In this document: in pieces, positions 58,691 through 64,000 of the stretch
Numbering within the stretch: the stretch's first letter is position 1
Layout of the letters: each line of letters opens with the position of its first letter
Assembly: GCF_000764305.2 (NCBI RefSeq)
Contig: NW_025939063.1
Coordinates: 1-64,000 of the forward strand
DNA length: 64,000 bases
From: Hyalella azteca
Lineage: Eukaryota > Arthropoda > Malacostraca > Amphipoda > Hyalellidae
Reading direction: 5' to 3'
Made by a program: the position numbers and the translations under genes
The notes under the pieces: model-generated
Told to the model about the DNA's origin: nothing
The model's database searches: none
What the model saw: only the letters and a program-made list of their open reading frames with translations

Positions 58691-58850
58691 AGTAGGACAG
58701 GTTTTTCCTTGAAAATTTTCTTTATGGCATGCTTTTGAAAACAAAATGAGGAATTTTAAATCGACATGTATAATAATGTATTAGCTTAGCATTAGATGAC
58801 AGAATTTTCTTGCTGAAACTCATACGAAAAATGTAATGACCAGAGAATGC

Positions 58851-59060
58851 ATTATATTCCAATTTACAGGGAATCAAAACTTTTCAGATGACTTTAACAG
58901 ATCAAAAGGCAGGTATCAGCAAGGATGTATAATATATTTAACGACGTTTCGAATGTATCAACATTCATTTTCAAGTTAATAGAAACACCGACGAATGAAA
59001 CTTTATGTGGAAATAACGTCATCTGAAAAGTTTTGAGTCCTTGCAAATTGGAATGTATAT
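58851..59060. repeat. Hairpin element with about 42-base inverted arms
   Basis: 58870-58892 (GGAATCAAAACTTTTCAGATGAC) and the reverse complement of 59018-59040 differ at one base, and weaker pairing extends both outward to about 58851 and 59060. The loop holds ACGTTTCGAATGTATCAACATTC (58943-58967), on the - strand a GAATGT-TGAT-ACATTC stem followed by GAAACGTCG, like Penelope-element ribozyme-derived motifs. Confidence 0.55.
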
Positions 59061-59179
59061 TAGCGTGCATTTTAAGCTTGTTGGTATAAGAATAATAAAT
59101 ATAACATTTCATCTGATAACTNGTGTATTTTAAGCTTGTTGGTATAAGAATAATAAATATAACATTTCATCTGATAACT

Positions 59180-60900
59180 TTAACATTTTATGGTTACCTG
59201 AATAATGCAATAAGCAGATGACTTGCTTAGAAATGATTAAAGATAAGAATATGAGAACTATTCTATAAGATCTTTAAGAGAACTTTTATCGAAGCTATTT
59301 TTTTTTATTTTATGAAATATTGAGCTTCATTACAGATTCGACTGGGTATTTCCTTTTCTTTAAAAAGAAATTCATTTATAAATTATTGTCAAAGAAGTGC
59401 GAACTTTGTGAAGAAAAAATCGTTCAAATGGTGAAATTTTTTGGAGAGATCATCCAAATAAAGCCTTTAATAACTCACAAATATTTCAACGAAACTAACT
59501 AGAAGTTACCTGAGTTTAACATGCACGGTAAACATATAAAAAAGGAGCTTTCTCAATTGAATTTTTTGCAAACAAGCATTGATCTTTAAGAGCACGAGCA
59601 ATAATATTTTATAAAAATCTGACAATTAATCGGTTAAAATCAAATGAACAAATGTGAACTATTTGCATTGCTGTTCCATGTTAATTTGCGCACGTTGCGA
59701 ATTTGTTGAGATATTCAGCGTACACATAAATTAATTAATATAACGATTAACATTCAATAGTAGTAACTGTTTTAGTACGACACTTTTCAAACAGATTTTT
59801 AAAATTATTTTTAAATGTCGTGATGGATCATACAGTTATTATAGTGTTATTATGCAGCAAATATACTTTTGATCGCCGTCTTTTTGAATTATTGATGTGT
59901 AAAAGTTCAACAAATATCTGCGAATAAAAGTTAGTTTACTGCTGAAATATTTTATGCTACTAAAATTAAAAGAAATTAATGATGACTTAATAATTGTTAA
60001 TCCTAATTAAGATGAATTTTTAGATAATCTAAAAATACAACAAAGTTTATCGGCGAATCGTATTCTAGTCGACGACAAATTCTATACAAATTGCAGAGTA
60101 TAAGAGTGTGCAGATATTGATATGGTCCAGAGAAGTTAAACGGTTCAGCAACAAATCCTTGCATGGGTTTCTATAAGACGGCTTTCATTTTGATAACCAA
60201 AAACTGATTTGAGATTTTAGTTAATACTTGGATATTTTCTGTACGGACAAAACTTAAGGAACTTATATATCGTGGTTAGTCAATTCTAAGAGTCAAAATC
60301 AATTTCACTTCGGGTCTGTGTATAATATAAATTAAATTTTCTGTCCTTTGAATATGAAAAGTGCACGCAATTTTTACGTGAAAATTGTAACTGTTCGAAA
60401 TTTCAAGGATATAAAATTGGTAATAATAATAATAATATATAAATAATAATTTAGGTCTCCCGGGTTTGGAAGTGTAGAAAATGACTCGAAATTCTTGTCA
60501 ATGTCAGGCCTCAGTAAATGAATGTGATGTCTTATAGCATATGATGCGCGATTATAGAGTATAACGATTGGTTGTTTTATGCATCTTGAAGTTCTCAGTC
60601 CTATTTTCAGGACTTCGATGATTAAAATATCATTTCTTTAAGTAGAAGATGAGCTTTATTTACATTTAACTTTATTTAAGGTGACAATTCACCTCAGCAA
60701 GGCTAAGGTGGATTTCAATAAAGGGAAAACTGTTGTCTGAAGTTAAAATGGAAATAATTATAAAAAATTGCTTCTATATGAATTTTTTCATCATTTAAAT
60801 TTTTGAGTTCCAGTTTTGAAGCCGTTTTGGTTGGAAAGGTTTGAAATTAAGCGTTCAGTTAAGCCTAGCTATACAGATATCCTTAACAACTCTGTATCCT
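59180..60900. other. No gene recognised
   Basis: AT-rich with only short open frames and a few TAA/ATA runs (60420-60450). Confidence 0.45.
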
Positions 60901-60923
60901 TGCCACGGTTTTCTTCTTTGTAG

Positions 60924-61204
60924 TCTCCTCAATACACGTGTTGCTCACGATAGTGATATGTGTTGTGATCAAATACACTGCACTTACAATGTTGGTTAAG
61001 AAAATATTCCAGCAATATGAAACAAACCCGGCCAGAAAATTGGACCAGCACTGTGAGGATTTTTCTTCTTTGTAGTCTCCTCAATACACGTGCTGCTCAC
61101 GATAGTGATATGTGTTGTGATCAAATACACTGCACTTACAATGTTGATTGTGAAGATATTCCAGCGATACGAAACGAACCCGGCCAAAAAATTGGACCAG
61201 CACT
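60924..61204 (+). other. Tandemly duplicated 129-base exon-like unit
   Basis: Two copies, 60924-61052 and 61076-61204, each follow TTTTCTTCTTTGTAG and end at CACT|GTGAGG. Both are open and phase 1-1. They encode a hydrophobic stretch (HVLLTIVICVVIKYTALTML) and a polar tail (KIFQQYETNPARKLDQH). Copies differ by a few bases. Only 23 bases separate them, so they could not be spliced to each other. Family unknown; possibly a membrane-protein exon. Confidence 0.4.
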
Positions 61205-61941
61205 GTGAGGACAAGTAATCGCAGATCAACAGTCTTGATCATAAATCAGTAGCAGAACAAATGAGATCCAAATGATATATCGATTTCTTTCAACAAAGAA
61301 TTGACAGGGAAGCAAATAGCGAGGTTCGATGTGAAAAATTCTGTCTTCAAAAACATGTACGATTATGTGGACTTCAATCGTAGTTTTCAGCTTCAAACTC
61401 CCAGTCTTTATTGTTAAAGCATTGTTCTATCCATGAGAATTTCTCGCATTAGCTTTACTACGAAAGCTACAATATTCGTTTCATTAGATGGTTATGAAGG
61501 CGTAAACGATTCGTTGCGACGTTGAAAACGTTATGAATTGAACAAACAATATAAAGAAACAAAGAATTTCAACTCATGTGCAAAAGAATGTAATTTATGT
61601 GAAATATATAATATATGTATATGATTAATGCAAGCGGCAGTGTCATGCAATTGAAAGTAAATTACAAAAATAATAAAAAGGACTAGAATTATTGTTTTTT
61701 AACAGAAGGTTATTTTCCAGTTTCCACTACGATTGTTGTTTCAATTCTATTTTCCTTTATTTCTCGTATCCATTATTATCAGTCTCATTCCAATACATCT
61801 CCATACATATGTTGGTAAAAATTTTTACACTTTGCAGTTTTTTCCGTTGCATATTCCTAATCATGTCAATCACTTCTTCCTATTTGTTCATTCCATCATA
61901 GCCTGTCTGTTCCAAATCCACATCCCATTTCTAACCCAGCG

Positions 61942-62007
61942 TATAAATGGAGCGCGTGACCAGATCCGCCTTCAGAAGTTGGTTTTATCTTCTACCAGCA
62001 AGTCAAG
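61942..62007 (+). promoter_or_regulatory. Possible third promoter and 5' non-coding exon
   Basis: GTATAAATGGAGCGCG (TATA box at 61942) is followed by a donor CAAGTCAAG|GTGAGC at 62008. The last nine exon bases resemble those of the astacin B first exon (CCAGTCAAG|GTGAGT). A tiny candidate coding exon (acceptor TTTAGTACAG, ATG AAA TTT TTC TCC AAT, donor GTGAGT, about 62101-62131) follows but is speculative. The rest of such a gene would lie beyond the window. Confidence 0.35.
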
Positions 62008-62639
62008 GTGAGCGGCAAAGTCTGAGTGGTATACTTCTAGATCTTTTAGTAGAGATCTTACTTCTAGATCTTTTAGTAAAGATCTTCTAGATCTTTAGTA
62101 CAGACAGTAACGATGAAATTTTTCTCCAATGTGAGTTTTTTGAAGACCAGAGAGTGTGTTTTATTAACTTTTGTGTGATGTTTTGTTAATTTTTTTTAAA
62201 TTTAGATATTTAGTTCGATTTAAAAGTTCACAGATAAGGCTTGCAAGGGACATTTTATTAGAATTTGTAATTATTATTATACCACTGTTTGAAGAAACTA
62301 TGTTCATTGAAATGAAGGTTTTCAGCGCTTAAATTTATAAAATGGAACAAAATGGTCACTGATTCTCCCGTTTCAATTTACAAATCATTAAATCTATCAA
62401 GATATCGAAATTATTTTCAGAGAAGATCATGGTTCTAACAAAATATTTTTTTATCTGTTGCAAACTGGTAATTTTAACTGATAATGGCTAATGCTTATTT
62501 GAAACAACGAACAAATGAAATAAATTCTAGCCTGGAAACCTAAATTCTGAACGTACAAGTGAAAATAAAAGTCAAGTTTGCAAAATAAAAAAAATGCATA
62601 AATAGTAAATGAAACTTGCACTCTGGTCTTCAAATAATA

Positions 62640-63585
62640 TACTTTTAAAAATTACTTTTTAAAGACAACACTTCCAAAGAATCCAGTGTCTCCAATCTTA
62701 CAGATGTACAATGAATTTCTCATTTAATTTTCGAATATTAAAAAATTTAATTTTTCATTTTTTTTAATATATAAATTTTTTTCAAAATTATTTATTCTAT
62801 TAATTGATTCATGCATTGCCTCTGACTTCACACAAGTGTGCAAAATTTCAGATCAATTAGACTAGTAAAAGTGTGTCAAATATCAGTTATAAGATTTGTA
62901 GCTGACAAAATTACTTTTTCAATTTTTTTAATATTGAAAACAAATTTTTAAAATTTTTAAAATCATTTATTTTGACATTTGATTTATGCATTGTCTCCAA
63001 CTTTACACAAGTGTGCAAAATTTCAGATCGATAGGAAAAGTAGAAGTGTATTAAATTTCGATTACATGATTGGTAGCAGACAGACAAACAAACAAACAAG
63101 AAGTGAAGTTAAAGAGAAGTGTTGTAAATAATATGCGTTTAAAAAATACTTTTTAAAGACCACACTTCTGAACAATACAGTGTCTTGGATGTTACACATG
63201 TACAATGAATTTCTAATTTTATTTTCATATATTGAAAAAAAAAAAATTATTTTTCAAAATTTTTTGAGATATCAAAATTTTGTAAATTTTCAAAATTATT
63301 TATTCTGTCAATTGATTCATGCATTGTCTCTGACTTTATGCAATTGTGCAAAATTTCAGATCAATTGGACAGGTCAAATTGTCTCATATATGAATTATTA
63401 GATTTGTGGAAGACGAAATTATTTGTAAAATTTTTTTTAATAATGAAAAAAAAAATTTTTAATTGATAAAATTATTCATTCTGTCAATTGATTCATGCAT
63501 TGTCTTTAACTTTACGCAAGTGTGCCAAATTTCAGATCGGTTGAAAAGGTAAAAGTGTGTTAAATGTCGATTATAAGATTTGTAG

Positions 63586-63619
<34 letters not shown>

Positions 63620-63660
63620 TGAAGTGAAGTTAAAGAGAAGTGTTGTAAAAATAGCATTCT
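62640..63660 (+). repeat. Four diverged repeat units ending the window's repeats
   Basis: Units centred on 62820, 62995, 63330 and 63500 share TTGATTCATGCATTGTCTCT, AAGTGTGCAAAATTTCAGAT and GATTTGTAGCAGACAGAC. Two end in (ACAG/ACAA)n tracts followed by GAAGTGAAGTTAAAGAGAAG. A reversed fragment lies at 31895-31966. Confidence 0.7.
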
Positions 63661-64000
63661 AGATAGCTGTGTCACTGAATTAATTATTGGGGAAGAATTT
63701 ATCAAAAGAAATTATTGGGGAAGCATGGGATAGGTAAATTTGCGACGGCCTTACGAGAACTTTTGATGAGCTGATCGACCCATCAGATTTTTTTACATAT
63801 CAAATTTATTATTCACCAATTAATAGTCTTCAATCCACTACGCCGATACGTATTCTTCCATGAATATCTTTAATATAAGCGATTAAAGAGTGTTCGCCTA
63901 TATTCTCTATGTAAAATTTCGAATTAATAATTTTTTGTTCTTTTTTATTTGTATGAACTGTTGATACACGATTATGAGGTGAATTTCAAGCAGATCGATC
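63661..64000. other. Window end, no feature recognised
   Basis: AT-rich, no repeat partner within the window was seen. Confidence 0.4.

Overview
This is an AT-rich, intron-rich, repeat-laden animal nuclear DNA window. No bacterial gene organisation is visible. Long introns with GT-AG sites, an insect/crustacean-style sorbitol dehydrogenase, secreted astacin proteases, Tc1/mariner, Ty3/Gypsy, LINE, SINE and Penelope-like relics point to an invertebrate, most likely an arthropod. The species cannot be fixed from the sequence. Nine isolated N characters (1222, 13790, 15343, 18151, 21276, 29582, 31967, 38439, 59122) are contig joins, and two Nextera transposase adapter remnants (29249-29284, 31975-31993) show that the assembly contains library-derived joins.

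Layout. Positions 229-2147 hold the 3' part of a sorbitol dehydrogenase gene on the + strand, with most of its middle lost at the N at 1222. Positions 5.5-22.4 kb hold a complete + strand gene for a secreted astacin-family metalloprotease (signal peptide, short propeptide, catalytic domain, EGF, CUB). Positions 47.9-39.9 kb hold its paralogue on the - strand. The two genes face each other tail to tail and share exon lengths and phases, 3' UTR structure, poly(A) signal and an antisense LINE inserted in the same intron, so they arose by an inverted duplication. Between them (22.8-39.5 kb) lies a transposon graveyard: dead Tc1/mariner copies, LINE 3' ends, a Gypsy integrase tail, a dimeric tRNA-derived SINE and a dispersed LTR-like repeat, part of it arranged as a large inverted repeat around 35.5 kb. 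Positions 48-62 kb are mostly non-coding repeats and minisatellites, plus a tandemly duplicated exon-like unit at 60.9-61.2 kb. A possible third promoter and first non-coding exon lie at 61.94-62.01 kb. The last 1.4 kb is a run of diverged repeat units.

How the genes work together: the two proteases are presumably secreted zinc endopeptidases with the same domain order, whose substrate cannot be read from sequence. Their mature domains are very similar but their signal peptides are not. The - strand copy appears to lack its EGF exon, but the contig at 13791-15342, placed inside the + strand gene, carries an EGF exon and a 117-base LINE tail identical to the - strand locus. My best reading is that this contig belongs to the - strand gene. 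The sorbitol dehydrogenase is a neighbour with no evident functional link.
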